DNA from: an uncultured Pirellulales bacterium
GTDB lineage: Bacteria; Planctomycetota; Planctomycetia; Pirellulales; Thermoguttaceae
Length of the DNA stretch: 64,000 bases
Assembly (NCBI GenBank): GCA_938015445.1
Contig: CALLPE010000026.1
Coordinates: 1-64,000 of the forward strand
Direction of reading: 5' to 3'
Shown here: piece after piece, positions 24,314 to 33,159 of the stretch
How the letters are laid out: each line of letters begins with the position of its first letter
Numbering within the stretch: the first letter of the stretch is position 1
Made by a program: the position numbers and the translations under genes
Notes under the pieces: model-generated
The model's database searches: none
The model's input: the letters and a program-made list of their open reading frames with translations, nothing else
Told to the model about the DNA's origin: nothing

Positions 24314-25767
24314 ACCAGCTCCTGCTTTCGGCACGCCTGCTGCGGCGACGAGTTGTTGTTCATCAAGTAAGCGTCCACTTCGTTGGCCACGATCACGCCG
24401 TAGTTGACCGCACCCAGCCAGCCTGACATGATAATCCCCACGCTGCCCGCGTGGTACAGCCCGGCGACCTGTTCCGGCAACGCGCGGCTGACGGCCAGCC
24501 CCTCGAACTTGGTGCCGAAGCTGGCTCCTTCAAGATGTCCCGTGTACCGGGCGAAGGTTACCGGCGTGGAACATTCCACCCAGTCGAGTTTGCTGCGCAC
24601 ATTGGGCACGTATTGTTCAAGCCGGTCGATGGTCTGATCGATCAGGACCTGTTTGGCCTGACGATATTCCTCTGGCCCCAAAGCGGCCCAATCTTCGTAA
24701 CGCGCGTTGGCGCTGGCCACCACTAAACAGCGGTTCGTGCCGGGCCTCATCCACGGATAATAAAACGTAAATGTGCGGCTGGTCACCTCGCGGCTCAGCA
24801 GCGACTCGGTGGAAAACGCCGGCGCAGTGGAGCTGAAAAGCAGGTCTCCGCAGCTTGGGTCGATCATTTCCCCCGGCCGCAGCGCCAAGTACACCTGAGT
24901 ACTGGAATTGTTCATGCGGACTTGGCGCGCCTGTCGCAAGTAATCGGCATCAAAGTGCTCTTCCCCCACCAACTGGAAAATTGTGCCCAGCAGATTGGCG
25001 TTCGATACCACAGCCCGGGCCTTGATAGTCCGGCCGGCCACCTCCACGGCTTGCACGCAGCGGCGATGCACCTTAATCTTCTGCACGGGGCAGCAGGGGC
25101 GCGCGTCTACACCGTTTCGGGCCAGCTCTTCGGCTATCAGCCGCATCAGCCCATCGGTTCCCCCCTGAAACGTATAAACCCCCTTGGACATGAAGTTGGA
25201 GAACACGATGCCGTATGCAATCGCTGGGTCTTCCAACGTTGACCCGTTGGCGAAGGTGATCGGCTCCATCAACAAGCGCACTACGTCGGCACGACCGGGG
25301 AAGTAGCGCTCGAACAACTGGCCCGTCGTCATGCTTTGATCGTCGTAGAAGTTCATCGTTCGCACGGCGTCGAAAAAACTTTCTACCGTCTGCTGCTCCA
25401 GGCCGAAGCGCTCGGTCAGCAAGCGGGTGAAATCTTGCCGGTCGAAAGTGGTCGACAGGGCGAACATCGGGTTGTCGAAGCGGATGTTCTTAAGCTGCAC
25501 AATCCGTTCGGCAATCCGCTCGTTCCAGTAGCGGCGGCAGCTCTTGATCATTCCCACCGGAAAGCCGTGTAGGGCAACGTCGAAGATGTGTCCGCCGCGC
25601 CGGCGGAACCAACTGGCCAGTCCGCCCAGCTTATAGTGCTGCTCCAGCAGCAGCACCGAATGGCCTGCGCGGGCCAAGGTGTTGGCAGCGGTCAGACCGG
25701 CCAGACCGCCGCCGACAACGATCACGTCGTATTGCGGCTTGACGCCAGCAAGAAAATCTTTCGGCAT
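24310..25767 (-). CDS. CrtI/phytoene-desaturase-like FAD oxidoreductase
   Basis: The 485-residue product begins with a Rossmann dinucleotide fold ([23 protein letters not shown], in parts) followed by [22 protein letters not shown], the second FAD-contact region of the amine-oxidase/CrtI superfamily. [18 protein letters not shown] and the C-terminal [21 protein letters not shown] complete the pattern. Family members desaturate, isomerise or saturate polyenes such as carotenoids or retinol. It is translationally coupled to the FabZ-like dehydratase downstream. No phytoene synthase is in the window, so the substrate need not be a carotenoid. ATG 25767 is clear. Confidence 0.85.
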   Translation of the reverse strand: MPKDFLAGVKPQYDVIVVGGGLAGLTAANTLARAGHSVLLLEQHYKLGGLASWFRRRGGHIFDVALHGFPVGMIKSCRRYWNERIAERIVQLKNIRFDNPMFALSTTFDRQDFTRLLTERFGLEQQTVESFFDAVRTMNFYDDQSMTTGQLFERYFPGRADVVRLLMEPITFANGSTLEDPAIAYGIVFSNFMSKGVYTFQGGTDGLMRLIAEELARNGVDARPCCPVQKIKVHRRCVQAVEVAGRTIKARAVVSNANLLGTIFQLVGEEHFDADYLRQARQVRMNNSSTQVYLALRPGEMIDPSCGDLLFSSTAPAFSTESLLSREVTSRTFTFYYPWMRPGTNRCLVVASANARYEDWAALGPEEYRQAKQVLIDQTIDRLEQYVPNVRSKLDWVECSTPVTFARYTGHLEGASFGTKFEGLAVSRALPEQVAGLYHAGSVGIIMSGWLGAVNYGVIVANEVDAYLMNNNSSPQQACRKQELV

Positions 25768-26119
25768 GGCACGCCCGGAAGAAAGTCAAATCCCTATCGA
25801 ACAGCCCCAACATTATGCGCAGCAAAAAGGCTGTTTTAACAGGGGCAGTTAGACGAGCCGGCCGCAGCGGAGTTGGCCGACTAAACTGTGCCACATGGTC
25901 CGCTGGCGTTTGCCAGATTGCGGATCGCCGCAGTTGCGGATTGGTAAATCAGCCAGTGGCTACAGTAGAACCGCCGGGACTGTTTGCTCCAACCGAGGAA
26001 CCACCTACCATACCCAGCCGATGGTGCGTCTGGAAGATGGCAGAGCTGTACACTCCTGAAGCCCGTCTGCCGTCGTGCATTGGCACTCCAGCCGTCTGGC
26101 GCAGCCGCCCAGCGGATCA
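25768..26119. other. 352-bp intergenic region
   Basis: This lies upstream of the CrtI-like gene and downstream of the small membrane-protein gene, both on the minus strand. I see no repeat, structured RNA or clear promoter. Confidence 0.35.
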
Positions 26120-26323
26120 TCAATTTTGAGCGGCTGTCTGAGACACCGTTCTGCCAGATTTCTCCTTGAGCTGCGATTGTTGCTCTTTATCTTTGTCTTT
26201 GTCTTTTATATGGTGGCGGATTTCATCGTACATCTGCTCGCGCCGCCGCAGAGTCAGCCGTATCAAGGCCGTCACTGCCAAGTAACCGGCCACAGCCATC
26301 ATCGCTATGTCCCAGCCGGTCAT
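26120..26323 (-). CDS. Small single-span membrane protein
   Basis: The 67-residue product has one membrane helix (WDIAMMAVAGYLAVTALIRLTL), then a basic-to-acidic cytosolic tail with RRREQMYDEIRHHI and a KDKDKDKEQQ run. The start ATG 26323 is clear, but no ribosome site is strong. It resembles small inner-membrane proteins whose function is unknown. It is short, so the call rests on the ordered hydrophobic/charged pattern. Confidence 0.55.
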   Translation of the reverse strand: MTGWDIAMMAVAGYLAVTALIRLTLRRREQMYDEIRHHIKDKDKDKEQQSQLKEKSGRTVSQTAAQN

Positions 26324-27078
26324 CCGCTCGACCCCTACTTCTGGATTCGTGGAGCGGCACGCTTGCTGTTTGGGTCGTTTGCTGCTCTGAAGCTAAAGCC
26401 AGTCGGAGAGTCGCAAGCCAGTGCCGTCCGATTTGCTGTCAGTCAACAAGTTTCCGGCGTCTATGCAACCGGACTATCTTGATGTTACCGTAACTGGTGC
26501 GCCATGGCGCCGCTGGCCACCGGCGGTGTTTGCCGGTTTTCCGCGCGCCCAGTGCCGCTAAAGCCAATCCCACCAGCCGACGTAAACCGCACCAAAAAGG
26601 CCTACCAAATAACAACCCCCAAACGGCTCGACCAGCCTCCTTCTTAAGCAAGCAGTACCGAGCAATGTCGTTTTGTTATAGCCTCTAATTAAGCACTTAA
26701 GCCGACGAACGAGAAACAATCGTTCGAATCCGCTGCATCGCACGGGATTGTAGCGTTGGGACGGCAGTTATCGAAATAGCAAGTTCCTCGTCGGCACCCG
26801 CGCATCGCTTGGCTTTATCGCCTACAAGGCCACCTCGAGGCAGACGCTCGGGCCGGTGAAGTAGCTGCCGCGGAGCGCTAGGTCTTATCACCCCGAAGGG
26901 AACCGGCTGCCAGCTCCAGGAGTTGCAGCGGTTGAACCTCAACACTGTAGCTTCGACCAGCGGCAAGGGGAACTGTAGCGTGGAGCCTTCAGCATACCCG
27001 GCGGTATTGCGTAACCGCTGGCTTGCCCTAGAATTAGGCTGTCTGAAATCAATCACTGTGGGCCGATTGAGGTGAGAA
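26324..27078. other. 755-bp intergenic region upstream of citrate synthase
   Basis: I see no credible reading frame, tRNA or known structured RNA. A GTTCGAATCC at about 26723 looks like a T-arm but has no matching acceptor or anticodon stem upstream. GAGGTGAG at 27068-27075 is the ribosome site of citrate synthase. The long leader is unusual for such a gene and could contain an unrecognised small RNA. Confidence 0.4.
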
Positions 27079-28374
27079 ATGTCGGATAAATCGGATAAAG
27101 CAGTGCTGATAATCGACGGCAAGCGTTACGAACTGCCTATTATCGCAGGCACGGAAGGGCCGCGGGCAATCGACATCACCCGGCTGTACGAGACGGCCGG
27201 AGTTACCACTTTCGACCCTTCGTTGGCCAACACGGCGGTGTGCCGCAGCGAGATTACATTCATTGACGGCGAACAAGGCATTTTGCGCTACCGCGGCATA
27301 CCGATCGAGCAGTTCGTCGATAAACCCAACTTCGTCGAGGTGGCGTGGCTGCTGATCTTCGGCCGGCTGCCCAACCGTGAAGAGCTGACCCGCTTCAGCG
27401 AGCTGCTGACGGCCAACGAACTGTTGCACGAAGGCCTGAAGGCCCAATTCCAGCAGATTCCCGTGGACGCGCCCCCGATGGCCATCCTCTCGGCAACGCT
27501 CAACAATTTAGCCTGCTACCACCAGCAGTTCCTTTCGATCGAAGACGAGGAGTCGTTCGAGGCGGCCGCCGCACGATTGATTAGCAAAGTCAGAACGATT
27601 GCAGCGTTTTCATATCGTCGGTTTTGCGGGCTGCCGTTCATTTATCCCGACCCCAAGTTGCGCTACTGCGCCAACTTCCTCCACATGATGTTCTCCATTC
27701 CCTACCAGCAGTATGTGGTAACGCCCGAAGTCGAAGACGCTCTGAACCTGGTGTTCATTCTTCACGCCGACCACGAGCAAAACTGTAGCACGACCACCGC
27801 ACGGATCGTCGGCTCGGCTCGGGCAAACGTATTCGCCTCGTGCGCGGCGGCGGTGTGCGCGTTGTGGGGGCCGCTGCATGGTGGGGCAAACGTCGAGGTG
27901 GTGGAAATGCTCGAGCGCATCCACGCCGGCGGCATGACGGCCGAAGAATGCATCCGCATGGCCAAGGACAAGACCAACCCCTTCCGCCTGTACGGTTTCG
28001 GGCATCGGATATATCGCAATTACGATCCCCGGGCGAAAATACTCAAAGAAGTGTGCGATCGGGTGTTTGCCAAGTTGCAGCGGAAAGACCCGTTGCTCGA
28101 CATCGCTCGAAAACTGGAAGAGCTTGCCCTGAGCGACCCGTATTTCATCGAGCGGCGGTTATACCCCAACGTCGATTTCTACAGCGGGATTTTGCTGCGC
28201 GCCATCGGCTTTCCCACGAATATGTTCACGGTGTGCTTCGCTATCGGACGGCTGCCCGGCTGGATCGCCCAATGGCGCGAGCAGCACATCGACCCCAACA
28301 ACCGGATCGTCCGTCCACGACAGGTTTACACTGGGCTGCCGGAGACCAAGTACTTACCCATCGATCAACGCTGA
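27079..28374 (+). CDS. gltA: Citrate synthase
   Basis: This enzyme condenses acetyl-CoA and oxaloacetate to citrate, the entry step of the TCA cycle. The 431-residue length and motifs are type II bacterial: His in FILHADHEQNCSTTTAR, His in WGPLHGGANVEVVEML, GFGHRIYRNYDPRA, and Asp in YPNVDFYSGILL. The N-terminal ITFIDGEQGILRYRGIPIEQ is canonical. A ribosome site GAGGTGAG precedes ATG 27079. It appears monocistronic, with the next gene 126 bp downstream on the same strand. Confidence 0.97.
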   Translation: MSDKSDKAVLIIDGKRYELPIIAGTEGPRAIDITRLYETAGVTTFDPSLANTAVCRSEITFIDGEQGILRYRGIPIEQFVDKPNFVEVAWLLIFGRLPNREELTRFSELLTANELLHEGLKAQFQQIPVDAPPMAILSATLNNLACYHQQFLSIEDEESFEAAAARLISKVRTIAAFSYRRFCGLPFIYPDPKLRYCANFLHMMFSIPYQQYVVTPEVEDALNLVFILHADHEQNCSTTTARIVGSARANVFASCAAAVCALWGPLHGGANVEVVEMLERIHAGGMTAEECIRMAKDKTNPFRLYGFGHRIYRNYDPRAKILKEVCDRVFAKLQRKDPLLDIARKLEELALSDPYFIERRLYPNVDFYSGILLRAIGFPTNMFTVCFAIGRLPGWIAQWREQHIDPNNRIVRPRQVYTGLPETKYLPIDQR

Positions 28375-28500
28375 CCGGATATTGCGCGATTGCCCGGCAT
28401 CAGGCTGCAAATCCCTGGGCATGAGTTGCGAATGCTAGGGATTAGGTTGCGATTGTCCGGGCTTCACGTTGTCGAACCGTTGCACGCGCGCCACGCACAG

Positions 28501-29373
28501 ATGAACTTCCCGGAGCAATTGCGAAAGATTCTGCTTCAGCGGCTGGAGAGCCTCCAGCAAGCCGGGGTGACACATTTGCCCGCTTCGGCCACCCATGGTT
28601 GCCCGAGCTTACCCAGCCGGCCGCTTGAGCGCGCACAGCCCGGAAAACCCCCGAGCGGAACAAGCTCTCATCGTACCCAAGCCACACAGGCAGACAATCC
28701 AAGCTCAGAGTCGACGAATAAGTCAAGCCCAGCGTCTCGCTCGGCCGCTGTTGGGCCAGAGCCGGCCGGGGCGGCCCTGGGCACACCGGCGCGCGACGAC
28801 GAGCGAGTCTTGGCACTGTCGGAGTTGGCAGCGCGGGTGGCCCAGTGTACCCGCTGCCCTGAGCTTGTCCGCTACCGGACGCAAACCGTCTTCGGCGTGG
28901 GCAATCCGTACGCCCGGCTGGTCTTCGTCGGCGAGGCGCCAGGCGAAGACGAAGACCGGCAAGGAGAACCATTCGTAGGAGCGGCCGGGCAATTGCTTAA
29001 CCGGATATTGGCCGCCTGCGGGATGCGCAGGCAAGACGTGTACATCATGAACATTTTGCGGTGTCGACCGCCGGGCAACCGCACTCCCTTGCCGGAGGAA
29101 GCCGAAAACTGCCGCGAGTTCCTCGAAGGCCAATTGGAAATCATTCGCCCGGAGTTCATCTGCTGCCTGGGCGCTTGTGCGGCTCAGAATCTGCTTCAAA
29201 CCCGCGCTCCCATCGGCAAACTGCGCGGCAGAGTTCACCGCTATCGCGGCGCGCAGGTCATCTGCACGTATCATCCCGCCTATCTGCTCCGCAACCCAGC
29301 CGCCAAGAAAGATTGTTGGGAAGACATGAAGCTGCTGATGGCCGAAATGGGAGTCCAACTGCCGGAAAAGTGA
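28501..29373 (+). CDS. Uracil-DNA glycosylase, family 4 (Fe-S)
   Basis: This enzyme excises uracil from DNA to start base-excision repair. The 290-residue product has a disordered Ser/Pro-rich N-terminal 100 residues, then the family-4 core: CTRCPELV (two cluster Cys), [48 protein letters not shown] (the other two cluster Cys) and [12 protein letters not shown]. The GEAPGEDE and HPAYLL motifs are the active-site elements. The frame is open to 28390, but ATG 28501 is the most natural start. The long N-terminal extension is the oddity. A 30-bp tandem repeat begins right after the stop. Confidence 0.92.
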   Translation: MNFPEQLRKILLQRLESLQQAGVTHLPASATHGCPSLPSRPLERAQPGKPPSGTSSHRTQATQADNPSSESTNKSSPASRSAAVGPEPAGAALGTPARDDERVLALSELAARVAQCTRCPELVRYRTQTVFGVGNPYARLVFVGEAPGEDEDRQGEPFVGAAGQLLNRILAACGMRRQDVYIMNILRCRPPGNRTPLPEEAENCREFLEGQLEIIRPEFICCLGACAAQNLLQTRAPIGKLRGRVHRYRGAQVICTYHPAYLLRNPAAKKDCWEDMKLLMAEMGVQLPEK

Positions 29374-29375
29374 CT

Positions 29376-29461
29376 GCTGGCCGCGCCGAGAACAGACTAC
29401 CAACCGCTGGCGGCGCCGAGAACAGCCTACCAACCGCTGGCCGCGGTGAAACATTCTTGCC
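29376..29461. repeat. 30-bp tandem repeat immediately after a stop codon
   Basis: Units start GCTGGCCGCGCCGAGAACAG: 29376-29405, 29406-29435 (two mismatches), and a partial third 29436-29461. A fourth GCTGGCCGA follows. The array begins 2 bp after the glycosylase stop. Confidence 0.9.
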
Positions 29462-29525
29462 GCTGGCCGACAACCTTACCGCAGCCGCGCTTTACCCGAG
29501 CACCGTCCGCTACCCCTGAAAACGC

Positions 29526-29553
29526 TTGACAGGCCTTGCTAGACACATATAAT
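29526..29553 (+). promoter_or_regulatory. Consensus sigma70 promoter of the ROK regulator
   Basis: TTGACA (29526-29531) and TATAAT (29548-29553) are both exact consensus hexamers with a 16-bp spacer. Initiation is expected near 29560, leaving a leader of about 88 bases before ATG 29648. Confidence 0.75.
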
Positions 29554-29647
29554 ACTAACGGTAGCGATATTAAAGGTGCGACAGAGTTGCTTGATTTGTG
29601 CAAAGAGCTTGCACAAAGCCGCGCCGGTTGAAAACATCTTCGTTAAT

Positions 29648-30811
29648 ATGATCCTTCCTTCGCGTCAATCCCAAGTGCTGCAATTGATCCGTCGCCACGG
29701 CCCCTTAAGCCGCCAGGAACTGCATCGCTACATGCAGCTCCGGCCTAACACCGTCGGAGAGTTGGCGGCGGAAATGATCCGTCAAGGCTTGCTGCGCGAA
29801 AGCGGCCCGCAGAGCATCGGCCCGGGGCGTCCCCGACGCCCATTGGAAATCGACGGCCGACGAAGGCGAGTGATAGGAGTGGCCTTCGAGGCCGGTCGGG
29901 TGAGCGCTTGCGACTTGAACCTTCTTGGTCGTCGCCTGGGCGTGCAATACGAGCACGCCGCCCGGCAGGCCAAAGAGTTGGTGACTGCCGCCTGCGGGTT
30001 TGTGGAGAGAATAGGCCTGGATGGAGTGTTGGCAGTAGGAATCAGCACCACGGGCTTCGTGGACCCTCAGTCGCGGTGCATCCTGAGAAGCTCAGCCACG
30101 GCCCCGCAGCCGTGCACGCCGTTGGATAGTTTGTACACCGCTGTGGGCGACCGTCCGGTATTGCTGGCCAACAACATGCACGCCCTGGCCGCCTATTGGC
30201 TGTTGAGCCAGCATCAGGACCACCAGGAAGACGTGCTATTGACCCACATGGGCGATGGGGCCGTAGGAGCGGTCTTCTTGGCCGCCGGCAAACCCAACCG
30301 CGGGTGTGTCACCGGCGGCAACGAACTAGGGCACATGCGGCTGCCGGTGGACACCGATCAGTGCATCTGCGGCCGCCGGGGATGCTTGGAACGCATTTGC
30401 AGTTCAGCGCATTTGCAGCGGCTGTCGAGCGATCCGGCGGCGAATCTTATCCAGCGCCTCAGGTCCTTCCACCCAGCCGACGAACCGCTAGTGCGCATTC
30501 TGGAGCAAGTGGGCTTGGGGCTTGCCAACCTGGTGGACTTCCTTCGTCCGCACCGAGTGGTGATCACCGGGCCGCTGGCTCAGTGCCCTGCTTTCGGCAA
30601 CTATCTGGCCCAGGTTATCCGCCGCAGCACACTGATTCCCCTGGGCGATTGGGTGAAGATCGACGTGTGGGATCGTCCCCGCTGCACCGCTGCGGAGGCT
30701 GGGGCGTGGCTGGCGCTGGCGGCCATTTACCAGGGCGAAGGGGAACTTCCCGGGTTATCATCACCTTTTCGCGCAGGCAAGACTCCGCGGAGAACCGCCA
30801 TTGTACGCTGA
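29648..30811 (+). CDS. ROK-family transcriptional regulator (NagC/XylR type)
   Basis: The 387-residue product has an N-terminal winged helix-turn-helix (SRQSQVLQLIRRHGPLSRQE, then RPNTVGELAAEMIRQGLL) and a C-terminal ROK fold with VLAVGISTTGFVD, NELGHM and the zinc site CICGRRGCLERIC. It lacks the kinase N-terminal phosphate loop DxGGT, as expected for a regulator. Family members repress sugar-catabolic operons and release DNA on binding a sugar or sugar phosphate. The glycan-lyase-like genes immediately downstream are likely targets. ATG 29648 begins just before the HTH; a GTG at 29576 would add 24 residues. Confidence 0.88.
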   Translation: MILPSRQSQVLQLIRRHGPLSRQELHRYMQLRPNTVGELAAEMIRQGLLRESGPQSIGPGRPRRPLEIDGRRRRVIGVAFEAGRVSACDLNLLGRRLGVQYEHAARQAKELVTAACGFVERIGLDGVLAVGISTTGFVDPQSRCILRSSATAPQPCTPLDSLYTAVGDRPVLLANNMHALAAYWLLSQHQDHQEDVLLTHMGDGAVGAVFLAAGKPNRGCVTGGNELGHMRLPVDTDQCICGRRGCLERICSSAHLQRLSSDPAANLIQRLRSFHPADEPLVRILEQVGLGLANLVDFLRPHRVVITGPLAQCPAFGNYLAQVIRRSTLIPLGDWVKIDVWDRPRCTAAEAGAWLALAAIYQGEGELPGLSSPFRAGKTPRRTAIVR

Positions 30812-30887
30812 GGTTCACCACAACGGTCGAAGCTGTTCCTTCCCACAAACATTTGCTTAATAGCTTGCATGTAATATCCATTGATAC

Positions 30888-32039
30888 ATGAGGAACAGTC
30901 CCATGAGGAAGAGTCCCATGAGGAACATCAGTTGGCCTGTGGTACAGGCTGCGGTTGTGTGGGCGTTGGTGGGATTGGTGGGGGCGGGCACGGTCGGCGT
31001 GGCGGAGGACACTTCCCCTGCCGCCCAAGCTGAATCTAACCAGGCTCAGGCAAAGGGTGCATCATCGAGGGAGGCACAGGCTAGCCCGGCGGGAAAGCTG
31101 CTGTTTTTCGACGGCTTCGAGTACGAGGTTAAGCGGGACGAGGTTAACCCGCGCCCGGCATTTATCACCCAGGGGAAATGGTCTGGGGTAAAGTCGATCA
31201 ACTCAGGCAGAACAGGGGCAGGTGGGTACCTGTATACCGTGGATCGTATTCCGGGCTACAAGGGGAAGTTTCCTGGACGAAACTCCCGGCGGGTGCTGGC
31301 CATCGAAGGCCGCCCGGGGACGCTCAAGACCCAGACCGACTTTTACCTGGCGTACGGGGACCCCCAGGGCCCAGCAAACCAGGTGCCGGGCGATGTATGG
31401 TTCCAATTTTGGCTCTACTTGAACTACTACGACGATCCGAAGGACAAAGAAGACCAACTGAGCGGGTTCACCAACGGAAAGTTCCTGTATCCCAGCCCGG
31501 ACGGGCGCTATCCAACCTATCCTTTGTGGCTGTTTGTATTTCGGCACTCCAGCTACGTGTGGCTCCAGGGTGAAAAGGAACCACGAGAAATAGAAGCTAG
31601 TTCGTACCAGGAAATACTGTTACACGCCGAATCGATGGGACGAGATGGCCCGTATGCCAACATCAAGAAGGGACCGGATTATAACCGGTGGAAGATGGGC
31701 CAGACAAGCCTGGAGGAACGGATTGTGGCCAACCGCTGGACGCTGGTGAAACTGCATTTCGACACTTCCACTACATCGGCCAGGTATGAGGCATGGTTAC
31801 GTCCGTTGGGCGGAAAGACGGTCAAGGTGGCCGAGTGGATCGACGGGGTGACGCCCGATTTCTCCTGGAAGATACCCCCGGACAAGGTTGGGGGGCACAA
31901 GGTATTCTGTATGCCGACGACCATGGGGGACCATGCGGAGTGGGGTGATCGAGCGAAGAACAACAGGGATTGCTGGATTTACCTGGACGATTTTGCAATG
32001 GCCACCTCGGAGGATGCACTGCCGAAATACCCTGAGTGA
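30888..32039 (+). CDS. Secreted polysaccharide-lyase-like protein
   Basis: The 383-residue product has a signal peptide (VVQAAVVWALVGLVGAGTVG) and a beta-jelly-roll-like body: LLFFDGFEYE, DVWFQFWLYLNYY, WTLVKLHFDTSTT and DCWIYLDDFAMAT. The DGFE opening and the closing IYLDD strand resemble concanavalin-fold polysaccharide lyases; no family can be fixed by eye. The first 45 bp are three 15-bp repeats each starting ATGAGGAA, so ATG 30888, 30903 or 30918 could initiate; each ATGAGGA can serve as both start and Shine-Dalgarno. A second lyase-like gene follows after 13 bp, so the two are an operon. Confidence 0.7.
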   Translation: MRNSPMRKSPMRNISWPVVQAAVVWALVGLVGAGTVGVAEDTSPAAQAESNQAQAKGASSREAQASPAGKLLFFDGFEYEVKRDEVNPRPAFITQGKWSGVKSINSGRTGAGGYLYTVDRIPGYKGKFPGRNSRRVLAIEGRPGTLKTQTDFYLAYGDPQGPANQVPGDVWFQFWLYLNYYDDPKDKEDQLSGFTNGKFLYPSPDGRYPTYPLWLFVFRHSSYVWLQGEKEPREIEASSYQEILLHAESMGRDGPYANIKKGPDYNRWKMGQTSLEERIVANRWTLVKLHFDTSTTSARYEAWLRPLGGKTVKVAEWIDGVTPDFSWKIPPDKVGGHKVFCMPTTMGDHAEWGDRAKNNRDCWIYLDDFAMATSEDALPKYPE

Positions 32040-32052
32040 AAGGAGCGTACAG

Positions 32053-33033
32053 ATGATTGCCAAGCTGAGAATGCTCCAGAGCAGGCCGGTTTTGGCTGCT
32101 GCGTTGCTGTGGGGAGCCACTCAAGCCTTTTGTGCCGACGCATCTTTGCCGCTGGCCTACGAGGTCAGCGCCAGTATGCTTCCTCAGGGCAACAGTGGGA
32201 TCGCGGCGCGCTATCCCGGGGATGTAGGCATCGACAAGGACCCTGCCGTGGTGTTCCACGAGGACTTCGAGTCGGGGCAGATCGGCCATCGGTGGGACGA
32301 AGTTTCCATTCGACGGATTCGCAATGCCCAGCGAGAAGAGCCTGGGCTGACGGCCGAGGCGGAACCGGCCATCGCCCGCGGCAAGCGCTCGGCCCGGGCA
32401 CAATTGCATCGCCAGAGTCATTCGGATGTCACATTGGTGAAACGCTTCGCTCCCGGTTTCGACGAGTTGTACATGCGCCATTACGTCCGCTATGGCACCG
32501 ACTATGGATACCACAGCCACGGCGGCAGCGGCTTCAGGGCCGATTGGGGGAAAGGTCAGTTTCGCGGCGCAGGCAAGGCGCCTGAAGGAGATAGGTTTTT
32601 CTGGGCCACCTTGGAGCCGATCGGACGACCGGATCGCGGCTGGGGGCCGCCGGGCGCGTTGATTTTCTACGCGTACTGGTGGAAGATGAAACCCGACGGA
32701 CGCGGCAACTACTGGGGCAATTGGTTCCAAGGGCAGCCCGACTTCGTACCGCCGTTGGAAACGTGGATATGCGTGGAATGGCGTGTCAAGGCCAACACCG
32801 CCGGGAAAGAAGACGGCGAGTTGGATTGCTGGATCAACGGCAAAAAGACGGGCGAGTTCCGCAACATCAATTGGCGGTCGAGTGACGGACTGAAAATCAA
32901 CACTGTGCATTTGAATCTGTATCTGGAGCCTGACGCCTACGCGCGAAGCGGAGGCGGCTCGACACGCACCGTATGGTATGACGACGTGGTAGTGGCCACG
33001 AAGTACATCGGCCCGATGGTTCCCAGAAAATAA
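32053..33033 (+). CDS. Secreted polysaccharide lyase-like protein (PL14-like)
   Basis: The 326-residue product has a signal peptide (MLQSRPVLAAALLWGATQAFC). Its fold signatures are VVFHEDFESGQIGHRW, LYMRHYVRYGTDYGYHSHGG, WICVEWRVKANTAGKEDGEL, CWINGKKTGEF and TVWYDDVVVATKYIGP. These match the beta-jelly-roll of alginate/glucuronan lyases of the PL14 type. Catalytic residues cannot be assigned from sequence alone, though Tyr and His in the YGYHSHGG segment are candidates. ATG 32053 has GGAG 7 bp upstream. It is 13 bp after the previous lyase-like gene and likely acts outside the cell. Confidence 0.75.
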   Translation: MIAKLRMLQSRPVLAAALLWGATQAFCADASLPLAYEVSASMLPQGNSGIAARYPGDVGIDKDPAVVFHEDFESGQIGHRWDEVSIRRIRNAQREEPGLTAEAEPAIARGKRSARAQLHRQSHSDVTLVKRFAPGFDELYMRHYVRYGTDYGYHSHGGSGFRADWGKGQFRGAGKAPEGDRFFWATLEPIGRPDRGWGPPGALIFYAYWWKMKPDGRGNYWGNWFQGQPDFVPPLETWICVEWRVKANTAGKEDGELDCWINGKKTGEFRNINWRSSDGLKINTVHLNLYLEPDAYARSGGGSTRTVWYDDVVVATKYIGPMVPRK

Positions 33034-33159
33034 AAAAGTAACCGACACATTCCGCACGACGCCCAGGTGCAGGCTCGACCGTAGTTCCGTGCGTTTCCGT
33101 AATGCATATTTGCAACGCGATCGCTTGGCAAATCAACGCCACTTCACAAGGAAAACTCC

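Noticed and set aside
26650..26740. Possible tRNA around a GTTCGAATCC T-arm-like sequence
   Set aside because: No acceptor, D-arm or anticodon stem pairs correctly in the preceding 60 bases.
31822..33057. Minus-strand open frame (411 codons) across the two lyase-like genes
   Set aside because: The plus-strand genes have signal peptides, ribosome sites and fold signatures; the antisense product does not.
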